Notes under the pieces: generated by a model
Told to the model about the DNA's origin: nothing
Seen by the model: the letters and a program-made list of their open reading frames with translations, nothing else
Databases searched by the model: none
Virus record (IMG/VR): IMGVR_UViG_3300009158_000046
Coordinates: 1-64,000 of that record
From: a virus
Reading direction: 5' to 3' (one strand)
DNA length: 64,000 nt
Shown: piece by piece, positions 26,942-36,328 of the stretch
Numbering within the stretch: the stretch's first letter is position 1
How the letters are laid out: each line of letters opens with the position of its first letter
Program-made: the position numbers and the translations under genes

Positions 26942-29395
26942 CTACGCCACCTTCTTGACCGCAAGTGTGATCGACGTGAACCCGACTATCTCTCCGGTCT
27001 CGCCCACGACCTTCTCGCGAATTCCCTCCTGGGAACCCCTCCACCGAAAGCGTTCGGTGAATTCGCGCAAGTTCACAGGCGACACAAAGGCCCGATTTCT
27101 GCAGAAGTGCCGGTAATCGGAATAGAGGGTGTCGACCAAAGTGAAGGTATTCGTACCGACCGCTGCCCCCACCAACAGGTGTCCCTCTTCGAGGCAGCGG
27201 TCGAAGTAAAAACGGACTGAGTCCGCGCTCCGGGCCATCTCGTTGACGGCCCTCTGAGAGGACGGGGGCATCACGTAGCCCTTCATCGCCCTCAACCCGC
27301 GAATGCCCTGAACTGCCCAGGCGATGATGGCCGGGGCCTCAAGTTCGACAATCAGTTCGGCATAGCGGGGGATGCGAACCCCCTCCTCGATCTTCTTGTG
27401 GAACTCGAAGATGACCCACCGCCGGTCATACCCCCCGTCAGGACTGTCGACCTTGGGGAGCTTGTTGGTCCCGAACCAGTGAGCGCACTTCGGCTCAAGG
27501 GTGAACTTGTCCTTGCCCTTGAACTCGACCCCGATCGGGGCACCCTCGACGACCTGCTTGAACAATGCGCCGTCGATGCGCTTGGTGTCCTTCATCTCGG
27601 CAACGTGGTTCATGAGCTTTCCGGCCATGGCGACCAGCTCGAACCTCTCGCCAAAGACCTCCGGCCTAACCTCGCAACACGTCCCCGGTGGCATCAGGCC
27701 CCGAACAACGTCCATGATGGTCGACTTTCCGGATCCGGGCTCGCCATAGAACAGGAAGGCGCGGTGGTAGGTCGCCGCGACCCCGAACAGCGTGGCAGCC
27801 ATGGCTTGCTGGAGACATTCGACCCGCTGCTCATAGTCGGACTCCTGGCCCCAATATGACTGCAGCATCTCAAGCCACTTCACGCAGTGGCCATTTTCTT
27901 CCGGGTTGTAGATGTACGGGTGGACGTAGACGCACCCAAAGTTCTTGTCGTGAGGAAGAAGCTCAAGGTCCTGGGTCAAATACCCATTGGCAAAGTTGAT
28001 GCCGGGCACCTTGGTCAGGCAAAGAGCCTTCTCACACTTGCCCTGGAGCACCTTGACGATGCCCACATGGTCGGACTTGCGCTTGGCCGCTGGCAACCGG
28101 CCGTAGTTCTCGGAAACGAAGTTCTCAAGCCACTCTCTCCCGACCTTCTGCCAGTGGGTGCCGTGCCACTCCCAGAAGTTCCCGATGTCGAACCGGAACT
28201 CGCCACGCTGTTCCAGGTCCTCAAGAGCCATGGCGGCAATTTCTTCGTGACTGTTCCCCTCCCGGTCACCGCCTTGCAGGCTTTTCAGCCTCTTGCGGAC
28301 GTCAGAGAGAGTGACACGCCGACCAGACCCCTCCACCAGCAGCCGAAGGAGCCTTGTCTGCTCCATCTCGACCATGTCGTCGTTCATGGCGATGCGGGCC
28401 AGAGCTGTCTCAAGAGCCCGCATCACGATGGGGGAGTTGTTGTCGACGGCGATTTCACGCAGAAATTCGGCCTCGATCTCGTTCGGCGGCAGCTTGCGGT
28501 GCTGTCTGCCGATCTCGTCGAGACCAAGATCCTTCTTCAACTCTTCGGAAAGACCCTCGTCCCACCCATCAGGAAGGGCCTTGTTCTTCGCCAAAACGTC
28601 CCGGCGAAGCATTTCGGCGAGCTTTTCGACCGCTTTGTGGGTCGTCACGTCGTCGCCAGCGACCTTTTCGGTGCGCTCTTCGACCCAGGTGACCAGATGC
28701 CCCATGGCCTCGAAGAAGGTGCAGCTCCCGCGCAGAATTTCCCACGCTGCCGTGCCCGCAAGGCGAACGAGCATGTTGTCGCGACCGCCAGACGCCACAT
28801 AGCGCAGAGCGGACGCCTTCTGGGTGACGGCAGACGTCCTGACACCGACGTCAGCCAGCGTCTCCCGCAGCAAACTTTCCCATCCGCGTGGCAGGACAGG
28901 GATCCCTCCCCTCCTGACCCACGCCTCCAGGTCGCACGACGACCGGTACGCCGCCCCGGTGTCGGGATGGATCGATGGTGGAATGACGAACTGCCGCCCG
29001 GAGGACAGAAAGTCCATGATCTGGTTGCCGTCAGCGTCCTTCAGCGTGAAAGACAACTCTCCCGAATAGGCAAAGACCAGCAGCTTGCCCTTGCGGCCCC
29101 ACCTCTCGTAGCCCGAGACCGGCAGGATGCGCTCGATAGCGCCAATGACACGGGGATCATCCGTGTCAATGTCGACACCCACCAACCCGGACTGGCGACC
29201 GCATGCCACCCCGACGTTGTTGCGGCTGTATTGTGACAGCCACGCAGCTCTGGTGTCCTCGTCTGGAAGCTCATTCGCCCATGTCGTCCACGCGCTGACG
29301 ACAGGGCGCTTGCCGATCAGTGGGAGAACCGACACTCCGGCATCCCACAATCCCGGCGCAACTGCCCCGAAAATATCGCCCATTCCGTCCCCCAT
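26942..29395 (-). CDS. Prim-pol / SF3 (D5-like) helicase-primase
   Basis: An 817-residue fusion. The N-terminal archaeo-eukaryotic-type prim-pol domain has VGVDIDTDD (Asp75, Asp77), a GKLLVFAY strand and FVIPPSIHPDTG with the conserved His. A D5_N-like middle (about 420-520) leads to the SF3 helicase with Walker A YGEPGSGKS near residue 548 and the sensor-like FGTNKLPKVDSPDGGYDRRW near 645. It should prime and unwind phage DNA. ATG overlaps the upstream stop (TAATG), with CGGAG before it. Confidence 0.9.
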   Translation of the reverse strand: MGDGMGDIFGAVAPGLWDAGVSVLPLIGKRPVVSAWTTWANELPDEDTRAAWLSQYSRNNVGVACGRQSGLVGVDIDTDDPRVIGAIERILPVSGYERWGRKGKLLVFAYSGELSFTLKDADGNQIMDFLSSGRQFVIPPSIHPDTGAAYRSSCDLEAWVRRGGIPVLPRGWESLLRETLADVGVRTSAVTQKASALRYVASGGRDNMLVRLAGTAAWEILRGSCTFFEAMGHLVTWVEERTEKVAGDDVTTHKAVEKLAEMLRRDVLAKNKALPDGWDEGLSEELKKDLGLDEIGRQHRKLPPNEIEAEFLREIAVDNNSPIVMRALETALARIAMNDDMVEMEQTRLLRLLVEGSGRRVTLSDVRKRLKSLQGGDREGNSHEEIAAMALEDLEQRGEFRFDIGNFWEWHGTHWQKVGREWLENFVSENYGRLPAAKRKSDHVGIVKVLQGKCEKALCLTKVPGINFANGYLTQDLELLPHDKNFGCVYVHPYIYNPEENGHCVKWLEMLQSYWGQESDYEQRVECLQQAMAATLFGVAATYHRAFLFYGEPGSGKSTIMDVVRGLMPPGTCCEVRPEVFGERFELVAMAGKLMNHVAEMKDTKRIDGALFKQVVEGAPIGVEFKGKDKFTLEPKCAHWFGTNKLPKVDSPDGGYDRRWVIFEFHKKIEEGVRIPRYAELIVELEAPAIIAWAVQGIRGLRAMKGYVMPPSSQRAVNEMARSADSVRFYFDRCLEEGHLLVGAAVGTNTFTLVDTLYSDYRHFCRNRAFVSPVNLREFTERFRWRGSQEGIREKVVGETGEIVGFTSITLAVKKVA

Positions 29396-29889
29396 TACAC
29401 TCCGGTGGTTTCAGCAACCGACCGCAAGTGCTGCAATCTCTTCATGAACTCATTGCGCTGATCCTTGTTGCAGACGTTGTCTAACGTCTCCAAGATCACG
29501 CTCTGGAATTCGGAAACTTCTTTCAGCGTATAAATACGTTCTTTCAGAGAGGTCCACTTCTCCAAAAGTGCTGTTTTCGCCTTCAAAACGGCCACTCGAT
29601 CGCTGGTTTCAGCACCTACAAGGTCGTTTTCCAGGGCTTTCATCTCTGAGATGGTCTTCTCCACCTCTCGAAGCATGACGTCGAACCGGTCGCCAGCCTC
29701 GTCAATCCAGTCCGTAGAGGCCTCAATCTTGGCCTCCTGGAACAGTAATTTCCTCAGATATTCCTTCTCTTTTGCGGTATAGGGGCACTCTGGAGCCTCT
29801 AAATACTCCTTTCCGATGCCATTTGACGCCAAAAAGACTGCCTGAAGCCGGATTTCAAAGCCATCCGGTAGCTTCGGGTAGGTAGCCAT
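29395..29889 (-). CDS. Hypothetical coiled-coil protein
   Basis: A 164-residue protein, largely coiled coil after residue 60 (MLREVEKTISEMKALENDLV). The N-terminal part (FEIRLQAVFLASNGIGKEYL) may be a small helical domain. It is translationally coupled to the prim-pol gene and could be a helicase loader or small terminase-like protein; neither is supported by motif. First gene of the leftward unit. Confidence 0.62.
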   Translation of the reverse strand: MATYPKLPDGFEIRLQAVFLASNGIGKEYLEAPECPYTAKEKEYLRKLLFQEAKIEASTDWIDEAGDRFDVMLREVEKTISEMKALENDLVGAETSDRVAVLKAKTALLEKWTSLKERIYTLKEVSEFQSVILETLDNVCNKDQRNEFMKRLQHLRSVAETTGV

Positions 29890-30008
29890 GCTTGGATCTC
29901 AAGGATGTGGGGACTCAACCTGACTGATCCCCTACTCGGGCGCAATCAAAGCTCCCAAGGAGTCTGCTCTCCTTTACTTGGTGATGACCTGACCCCACTT
30001 TCAACGCC
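29890..30008. promoter_or_regulatory. Divergent intergenic region between early and late transcripts
   Basis: A 119-bp gap between the leftward coiled-coil gene and the rightward terminase gene, so it should hold promoters for one or both. A half-palindrome CTTTCAACGCC immediately precedes the terminase ATG. I see no clear sigma-70 boxes. Confidence 0.45.
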
Positions 30009-31754
30009 ATGAACAGTTACCTCCGAGAATTCCTCATCACGGCAGAGTCGCGGTTTGATAGCGACAGCTCGACTACGTCGATGTCGGAGTGGATCATCAA
30101 GAATACTCGACATCGGAAGAAGCCATTCTCGTTTGAAGGTTTCGAATTCCAGCGTCGAATTGTCGACGACATGCACCCGGACTTGTGCGTGATCAAGATC
30201 TCGCAGGTCGGCCTGACCGAAGTGCAGCTTCGCAAGAACCTGGGCTTTCTTCGTCGCAATACAGCAGTGACATCGATCTTCACGATGCCCACTGACACGA
30301 TGCGAGACCGCGTCTCGCAGACTCGTGCGAAGCCGCTGATCGACTCCGAACCGGTCTTCAACCCGCCCAACACCGACAAGCCGATCCGGCAGAAGGGCCT
30401 CTACCAGATCGGAGACAGCTTCGGATACTTCACCGGTTCGACGGAGGGTGATGCCACCTCGATCCCGGCAGACATGCTGCTCCACGACGAGATCGACCTG
30501 ACCGACCAGCAGATGATTGGCCTTTTCCAGAGCCGTCTCCAGGCATCGAGGTTCAAGATCAGGCAGGCGTTCTCGACGCCAACCTTCCACGGCTACGGCA
30601 TCGACAGTCTCTACTCGGTGTCGGACCAGCACGAGTATCTCTACCGCTGCCCAGGTTGCCGACAGCACCAGATCCCCGAGTTTGCCCCACGCTTCCTGGC
30701 TCTTCCTGGTCTCAACTCGGACCAGAGCGACCTCTCGCTGCTGAGCCCGGATGAGATCGCGATGATCGACTTCGACAAGGCACACTGGCGGTGCGGAAAC
30801 TGCTCGAAGCCGCTCGATCTCACCGACGCCAGCCTGCGCGAGTGGGTGGCCACCTATCCGGGACGACGTTCACGAGGCTACCGGGTCCGACCAACCTCCG
30901 TCGCCACCATCACGCCGTCCTACATCTTTCAGCAGCTCATCCGCTACCAAGCGGCCGGAAACCTGAAGGGCTTCCACAACACGGTGCTGGGCGAGCCATT
31001 CAACGACAGCAACGCCCGGCTGTCGGAAACCGAGATCCGGGCCGTGATGACAGGACCGGCGGTGCCGGAGATCCCATTCTACGTCCCCTGCTTCCTGGGC
31101 ATCGACGTCGGCATCGTCTGCAGCCTGATCCTGGCTACGGCAGACACAACCGTGCTGTTCGAGCAGGTGCCACAGAACAAGATCCTCGACCGCGTGGCCG
31201 AGCTTCACTCCCGATACACGATCGTGTCGGGCTGCATCGACCGTTACCCCTACACCCCGCTCTCCGAGCAGCTTCGCGATGCCCACCCCGGCATCGTCAT
31301 GCCGATCCACTACGCCACCGCCCCGAACTCGGCCCCCCTCAAGGAGGTGAAGGACGAGTTCGATGTCGTCACGCACTGGTCAGCACATCGAACCAAGACG
31401 CTCGACACGGTTGTCGCAAGGGTCCGCTCCGGAAAGTTCAAGCTGGCTGGCTACGGCAGCCTCCAGAACGTCGTGATCAACCACCTCAGGGACATGGTCC
31501 GTATCGAGCAACCGGACGTTCCACCGGTATGGAACAAGATCAAAGGAGAAGATCACTTTTTCCATGCCATGGGTTACATGTTTCTCTCAAATCGTCTTCG
31601 TGATGCACAGCTTTACAGTTCAGAATCTGAACGTCGTAGCAACATCATACTGTTCGGCGTCAATGCTTTACAGGGAGCTGATCTATCGCCAAATGGTCTG
31701 AACAAGCGCTTAGGCGGTGAGCTGGGCTCGTGGCATTCTTCGACGGTCTTCTGA
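30009..31754 (+). CDS. terL: Terminase large subunit (GpA-like)
   Basis: A 581-residue packaging ATPase/nuclease of the lambda GpA group. The Walker A variant SQVGLTE is at 65-71, Walker B LLHDEID around 158-163, two CxxC pairs (CPGC at 214-217, CGNC at 262-265) typical of GpA, and the nuclease-domain start FLGIDVG near 363-369. No small subunit was identified beside it. No Shine-Dalgarno is obvious; CTTTCAACGCC, half of the repeated palindrome, precedes the ATG. First gene of the late region. Confidence 0.88.
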   Translation: MNSYLREFLITAESRFDSDSSTTSMSEWIIKNTRHRKKPFSFEGFEFQRRIVDDMHPDLCVIKISQVGLTEVQLRKNLGFLRRNTAVTSIFTMPTDTMRDRVSQTRAKPLIDSEPVFNPPNTDKPIRQKGLYQIGDSFGYFTGSTEGDATSIPADMLLHDEIDLTDQQMIGLFQSRLQASRFKIRQAFSTPTFHGYGIDSLYSVSDQHEYLYRCPGCRQHQIPEFAPRFLALPGLNSDQSDLSLLSPDEIAMIDFDKAHWRCGNCSKPLDLTDASLREWVATYPGRRSRGYRVRPTSVATITPSYIFQQLIRYQAAGNLKGFHNTVLGEPFNDSNARLSETEIRAVMTGPAVPEIPFYVPCFLGIDVGIVCSLILATADTTVLFEQVPQNKILDRVAELHSRYTIVSGCIDRYPYTPLSEQLRDAHPGIVMPIHYATAPNSAPLKEVKDEFDVVTHWSAHRTKTLDTVVARVRSGKFKLAGYGSLQNVVINHLRDMVRIEQPDVPPVWNKIKGEDHFFHAMGYMFLSNRLRDAQLYSSESERRSNIILFGVNALQGADLSPNGLNKRLGGELGSWHSSTVF

Positions 31755-33214
31755 ATATCATCCAGCCGAAGAAGAAGTCGAAGGTCGGCGGCAGCACGAT
31801 CACGACCACCTATCAGCCGACGAACGCCGCCCAGAAGCTGGCCATTCCGGCGTATCGCGACCACCTCTCCGACGTCTTCACCACCCGGACATCCAGCGAC
31901 AGCAGGGCACTCCTCAAGAGCCTTTTTCGCAACGACCCGGACATTTCGTCTGCGGTGAATGGCTACCTCACGATGGCGAACACCGAGATGTTCGCCTACG
32001 CCGAGACGGTTGAGGGGACGATCGATCCAGAGGTCTCGAAGTCGCTTCAGGCGATCATCAAGCGCCTCACCCGGCAGGTGGATTACACCCAGGGTTTTCA
32101 GTTTAAGCAGTCGATCTACCAGCTCAACGAGAACCTTCGATACATGCTGCTCCTGCGAGGCGGCATCGGCGGTGAGCTGGTTGTCGACAAGAACGGAAAT
32201 CCTGACGGCGTTCGCAACGTGGACCTCTCCACGATTGAGTGGTTCGAGGCGAAGCCCGGCGAATACAAGCCATCGCAGATCGTCTCGGGCCAGCAGACCA
32301 ACACCAGCCTCGACGTCCCGACCTTCTTCGTCAGCTTCTACCGGCGGGATCCGACAACGATCTACACGGACAGCACGTTCGTCGCGGCCATCAACACGAT
32401 CGCAGCCCGGCAGCAGGTCATCAACGACCTCTACCGGATCATGCAGAAGACCGGATTTCCCCGGATCAACGTCACGCTGCTCGAAAGCGTCGTCATCGAG
32501 AACGCGCCAGCCTCGGTGAAGCTCGACCCGGACAAGTTGAAGACCTGGGTCAACGAGCGTCTCGCAGAGTTGCAGGCGACTTTCGCCAGCATCCAGACGA
32601 ACCAGGACCTCATCCACACCGACGCGATCGAGGTGAAGATCCTGAACGATCGCAACCCCGGCATGGCGATCGACATCTCCAGCGTGATGGAAACGCTGAA
32701 CGCCCAGAACCAAGCGGCCCTCAAGACAATGGCGACGATCCTTGGTCGCGGCACCGCTGGCGTGAACACGGGTTCGGTCGAGGCTCGGATGGCAGCGATG
32801 TTCGCCGACGAGCTGAATGAGCCGTTGGCCGAGTTCTGGGAGAAGCTGCTCAGCTTCTGCCTACACCAGCAGGGCTTCCAGGGTTTCGCTGTGGTCAAGT
32901 TCCGACTTGCGGAGCTGCGTCCCGATCTTGAGTTGGAACCACAGAAGCAGCTTAGAGCTGCTCGTCTACGTCAGGACCTGTCTGACGGCATCATTTCTGA
33001 CACCGAGTACAGCCTGGAAATGTACGGACGTCTGCCAAACGCAGACGCCCCTCCCCTATCGGGAACCAACTTCCTCACTCCGAAACCGACCGTTTCAGAC
33101 GTCAGCCCCAACTCTGATCCGCTTGGACGATCTGTGTCACCGGATGCAAATCCAAAAGCCGCTAATGCCAATCCGAAGAAGAGTTTCGGTGCTCCTTCTG
33201 CACCGAAGAAGTAA
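31730..33214 (+). CDS. Portal protein
   Basis: A 494-residue portal. It overlaps terminase by 25 nt and uses GTG 31730-31732. Evidence is position after terL, length, and the helical crown pattern (YTQGFQFKQSIYQLNENLRY, then LLLRGGIGGELVV and GSVEARMAAMFADELNEP). It forms the dodecameric DNA channel at the head vertex. The C-terminal 60 residues are Pro/Asn/Ser-rich. The reading frame beyond the TAA stop stays open for 32 more codons and resembles a downstream peptide. Confidence 0.85.
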   Translation: MAFFDGLLNIIQPKKKSKVGGSTITTTYQPTNAAQKLAIPAYRDHLSDVFTTRTSSDSRALLKSLFRNDPDISSAVNGYLTMANTEMFAYAETVEGTIDPEVSKSLQAIIKRLTRQVDYTQGFQFKQSIYQLNENLRYMLLLRGGIGGELVVDKNGNPDGVRNVDLSTIEWFEAKPGEYKPSQIVSGQQTNTSLDVPTFFVSFYRRDPTTIYTDSTFVAAINTIAARQQVINDLYRIMQKTGFPRINVTLLESVVIENAPASVKLDPDKLKTWVNERLAELQATFASIQTNQDLIHTDAIEVKILNDRNPGMAIDISSVMETLNAQNQAALKTMATILGRGTAGVNTGSVEARMAAMFADELNEPLAEFWEKLLSFCLHQQGFQGFAVVKFRLAELRPDLELEPQKQLRAARLRQDLSDGIISDTEYSLEMYGRLPNADAPPLSGTNFLTPKPTVSDVSPNSDPLGRSVSPDANPKAANANPKKSFGAPSAPKK

Positions 33215-33319
33215 CAACTTAGATCTACTACCTTCAATTCACGGGACACCACAGCGGTTTTCTTGAAACAGAAACCTGTTCTCATTATCTCAGCCAGAGC
33301 TAAACCGGAGTAGCTACTG
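33215..33319 (+). promoter_or_regulatory. Gap after portal: promoter-like repeat and in-frame peptide extension
   Basis: TTGAAA (33263-33268), 17 bp, TATCTC (33286-33291) resembles a sigma-70 promoter 29 bp before the next gene. The same block recurs at 35182-35210. The portal frame reads through this gap to a TAG at 33311, encoding FNSRDTTAVFLKQKPVLIIS, which is similar to the small protein at 35122. Promoter and coding readings are both possible. Confidence 0.4.
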
Positions 33320-34984
33320 ATGCCCAGCCAGCTTGTTACCAAGGTGATCGACGGCATCCCCTACCGCATGGTGGATCTCTCGGGCACGAACGACGGTCCC
33401 TACATCCCGGCCGATGCAGCTTTTGACGCAGCCTTTGAAAAGAGCGTCGTCGGCACTTCGCGTGATAAGTTTCGAGACGAGTTTTTCAGCTTCAACAACA
33501 CCACGATTTGGGAGGTGGTTCAGCAGGGTGCAGGCGCTGCTATCACCGTTGCAGGCACTACCGCCGGTTCTCGTTACCTGAATATCGCCACTGGCGTCGG
33601 CATCAACGAAGAGACCATCATTCAGTCCAGGCAGTCTTTCAAGATGCCTGTGAAACTGGCTTTCGGACTGTCGATGTCGCAGCGCATCGTCAACCAGGAA
33701 GTGTTTGTCGAACTCGTCAGCGTCAACTCGTCTGGTGTCATTGAGACTGACGCCACGTTTCCATCTCCAAACGCGAACAATGCGCTCAACGTTGTTTCCT
33801 ACAAGTTCGACTCGACTGTCCCAACGTCTGCCATCTACATCACACGCGGCTTTGGCACACCGGAACTGGTTTCGACCTCGACGGCTCTTGTGTCGACGAC
33901 CGTCGCCACTGGCACAGGCCCCAATTTCCTTCCGGCCGGTGTGTGGGAAATCAACTCTGACATGGAAGAGGCGGTCTTCCAGACCCGCGCCATCGACTCC
34001 GTCGCGGCTGTCAACGCTGCTTTCAAGCGGACCCAGAACCTGCCTGACCCGCTCAAGGAGTACAAGATCCGCATCCGTGTCAAGAATCTGAGCACGGCTC
34101 CTGCATCGACCACCGACGTTCGCTTTCACTTCTTCCGGCTGCTCGACACGACCCGCTTTACGGTCGACTTCGCGCGTCACATGGGGCGCGCGAACGACAT
34201 CTCGGACAGCCTTCCGGTCGCTATTTCGAACACTCCTGCGGTCACGGTCGCTTCGGGCACGCTGACGACACTGACGACCTGCACCACGCTCGCCTCCATG
34301 ACGGCGGGCTGGCTTGGCATTCCCAACACCATTGCGGACGTCGTCTCTGCCGCCCTCACCACGACCACAACCACGGCGGCTATCATTCCGACCGCTGGCA
34401 CCGAGTATGAGGTGAACATTCCGGTCACCGCTGTGTCGGGAACGACGCCGACACTCGATGTGATCATCCAGGAAAGTGATGATACGGCCACCAACTGGTT
34501 TGACGTCTACCATTTCCCCCGCATCACTGCGGTGGGGATTTACCGCTCGCCCAAGCTGGTCCTCAAGGGCAACCGCATTCGCTACGTCCAGACGGTTGCC
34601 GGTACGACCCCGTCTTTCACCCGTGCCGTCAACCGCCTTCAGGGCAACGCAACCGGCATTCTGCCGATGCGGCGCATTCTTGATCGCGCCGTGTCTCTCA
34701 CGACTTTGAATGCCGCTACGGCCAACGTTCAGGCTCAGGAATGCCGAAACGTCCAGCTTGCGATCAACATTGGTGCAGTTACCACCACGGCTCCGGCTCT
34801 TCAGCTCCAAGGGTCTGATGACAACGGAGCAACTTGGTACAGCATCGGAACTGCTCTGACCGCAGTGGCTTCGTCAACGGTTCAGCTTACAGTCAACAAC
34901 GTCAACTCTGAATTAGTTCGAGCCGTAGTCAGCACTGCTGGTGTCGGTGTCACCGCTGGTTATGTATCACTCAAAGTGTTTTGA
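33320..34984 (+). CDS. Putative virion structural protein
   Basis: A 554-residue Thr/Ser/Val-rich protein, beta-structured throughout, located between portal and protease. Composition, position and the ESDDTATNWFDVYHF and QGSDDNGATWYSIGT segments (two similar Ig/jelly-roll-like units near residues 390 and 495) suggest a head-attached fibre or decoration protein. CGGAG precedes the ATG. No named family recognised. Confidence 0.7.
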   Translation: MPSQLVTKVIDGIPYRMVDLSGTNDGPYIPADAAFDAAFEKSVVGTSRDKFRDEFFSFNNTTIWEVVQQGAGAAITVAGTTAGSRYLNIATGVGINEETIIQSRQSFKMPVKLAFGLSMSQRIVNQEVFVELVSVNSSGVIETDATFPSPNANNALNVVSYKFDSTVPTSAIYITRGFGTPELVSTSTALVSTTVATGTGPNFLPAGVWEINSDMEEAVFQTRAIDSVAAVNAAFKRTQNLPDPLKEYKIRIRVKNLSTAPASTTDVRFHFFRLLDTTRFTVDFARHMGRANDISDSLPVAISNTPAVTVASGTLTTLTTCTTLASMTAGWLGIPNTIADVVSAALTTTTTTAAIIPTAGTEYEVNIPVTAVSGTTPTLDVIIQESDDTATNWFDVYHFPRITAVGIYRSPKLVLKGNRIRYVQTVAGTTPSFTRAVNRLQGNATGILPMRRILDRAVSLTTLNAATANVQAQECRNVQLAINIGAVTTTAPALQLQGSDDNGATWYSIGTALTAVASSTVQLTVNNVNSELVRAVVSTAGVGVTAGYVSLKVF

Positions 34985-34986
34985 CC

Positions 34987-35121
34987 ATGTCGAAAACCGG
35001 AGAGTGTTACTGGATAGACCAGTACGAAACTCTCTGGCTTGCAGAGAGCTTCGTCGATAACGACGGAGTCGTGTCTACTACACAGACGATGATCGAAGCT
35101 GCTCCTGAAGTCTATTCTTAA
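34987..35121 (+). CDS. Small acidic protein
   Basis: A 44-residue protein (MSKTGECYWIDQYETLWLAE...). ATG lies 2 nt after the previous stop and the TAA touches the next ATG, so three genes are chained. No family recognised. Amino-acid composition looks coding. Confidence 0.55.
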   Translation: MSKTGECYWIDQYETLWLAESFVDNDGVVSTTQTMIEAAPEVYS

Positions 35122-35223
35122 ATGCACCTTCATTTTACTGTAGTTAATAACTACAACTCACAAGATATAACAGAACTTTACTTGAAACAGGAACCTCGTC
35201 CCATTATTTCCGCAAGGCCATAG
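35122..35223 (+). CDS. 33-residue protein, paralogous to the post-portal frame
   Basis: MHLHFTVVNNYNSQDITELY then LKQEPRPIISARP. The last 23 residues align with the frame after the portal stop (FNSRDTTAVFLKQKPVLIIS then AR). Several of the codon differences are synonymous (ATC/ATT, TCA/TCC, GCC/GCA, AGA/AGG), as expected for a conserved peptide. The ATG follows the previous TAA directly. Confidence 0.5.
   Translation: MHLHFTVVNNYNSQDITELYLKQEPRPIISARP
35182..35210 (+). promoter_or_regulatory. Promoter-like element upstream of protease/scaffold
   Basis: TTGAAA, 17 bp, TATTTC, repeating the element at 33263-33291 and placed 31 bp before ATG 35241. It lies inside the 33-residue frame. Confidence 0.35.
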
Positions 35224-35240
35224 CCTTGGGTCATTGCGCG

Positions 35241-36311
35241 ATGAAGCAGGTAGCCATTACGTCAGATATTCAGAGCCGACTGCAAGTTGCAGTCGGGTCG
35301 GAAATCGACGTCAGCAACCTCGCAATCTACGAGGCGATCGCCCTCAACACCCGCCCGGTGCGTAAGCAGCACCCGATGTACGTCGGTGGGACGCACACCA
35401 AGCACTTCCTGGAGCAGATGGCGGCTGCGGTCGGCAAGGAAAGCCTGCCTCTCCAGATCCAGCACGACGCAGGACCCCTCCCGGTCGGCCGTATCTTCTA
35501 CGGCGAGGTGATCGACTCCCCGAACGGCATCAGCGAGCTTCGCGTGCTGTTCTGGGTCGACCGGACCAATTCCGACATCGTCAATCTCGTCGACAACGGC
35601 ACCGTCGATCAGGTGTCCGTGTCAGTGCTGCCAGCCAAGGTCACCTGCAACATGTGCGGGTTCAACTTCCTTGGCGATACCGCCACCATCGACAACGTTT
35701 GGACGGGTACGTGCGATCAGGGGCACGTCATGGGCACCGATGGTGCCCACGTCATCATGAACGATCTGAACCGCTGGTTCGAAATGAGCCTCGTCGGCCA
35801 GGGAGGAATCCCCGGTGCTCGGATCGTCCCACGCACCGGGGCTCTGCTCGCGGCAAGTGGGAGTGACCTTCCCTTCCTGACCCTCACGCTCTCGTCCAAT
35901 GAACTGGAGAAGCTGTCCATGGACCTCACCAAGCTCATCTCCGAGCTGACCGACAGCAAGGCCGAAGTGGTCGCCCTCAAGGCGTCTCAGGCCACGCTGA
36001 CCGAGCAGCTCGCCACTGCGGCCTCGTCCATCGCCACGAAGGATGCCGAGATCGAGGCCCTGAAGGCCCAGATCAAGGATCCCGCTGTCGACACCACGGC
36101 TGTCAACGCGCTTTCCGACATCGCCAAGCATGTCCTGGCGCTGACCGGGGATGCCACCGGCACTCCTCCGGCCGAGGCCGACAAGATCGTCGAACTTGTC
36201 AAGACGACGAAGCTTTCGATCGCTCCTGCCTCCTCGAAGGCCGCTGACGGCAGCGAAGACGGCAAGGAAGCTCCCCTGATGCTTGCCGCCTCGGCGTTCA
36301 AGCGGCGCTAA
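35241..36311 (+). CDS. Prohead protease with fused scaffolding domain
   Basis: A 356-residue protein. The N-terminal part (about 1-220) looks like a prohead protease: YVGGTHTKHFLEQMAAAVG, IQHDAGPLPVGRIFYGEVID, VDQVSVSVLP with the likely Ser, and MSLVGQGGIPGARI. It also has a CNMCGF and a later Cys. The C-terminal part (220-356) is a coiled coil (SKAEVVALKASQATLTEQLA), as in a scaffold. Catalytic residues are suggested, not proven. A TTG at 35226 is an alternative start. Confidence 0.72.
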   Translation: MKQVAITSDIQSRLQVAVGSEIDVSNLAIYEAIALNTRPVRKQHPMYVGGTHTKHFLEQMAAAVGKESLPLQIQHDAGPLPVGRIFYGEVIDSPNGISELRVLFWVDRTNSDIVNLVDNGTVDQVSVSVLPAKVTCNMCGFNFLGDTATIDNVWTGTCDQGHVMGTDGAHVIMNDLNRWFEMSLVGQGGIPGARIVPRTGALLAASGSDLPFLTLTLSSNELEKLSMDLTKLISELTDSKAEVVALKASQATLTEQLATAASSIATKDAEIEALKAQIKDPAVDTTAVNALSDIAKHVLALTGDATGTPPAEADKIVELVKTTKLSIAPASSKAADGSEDGKEAPLMLAASAFKRR

Positions 36312-36328
36312 CCTGAGAGGTCTGACCC

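Noticed and set aside
27887-29236. 449-codon rightward frame opposite prim-pol
   Set aside because: Shadow of the recognised prim-pol/SF3 gene, without ribosome site or domain.
29946-30785. Long leftward frame opposite the terminase gene
   Set aside because: It mirrors terminase codons, is rich in Val/Arg/Leu as antisense shadows are, and has no ribosome site.
33314-34810. 498-codon leftward frame opposite the 33320 gene
   Set aside because: Antisense shadow of a GC-rich gene; composition (Arg, Asp, Val, Gly) is implausible and no start signal is present.
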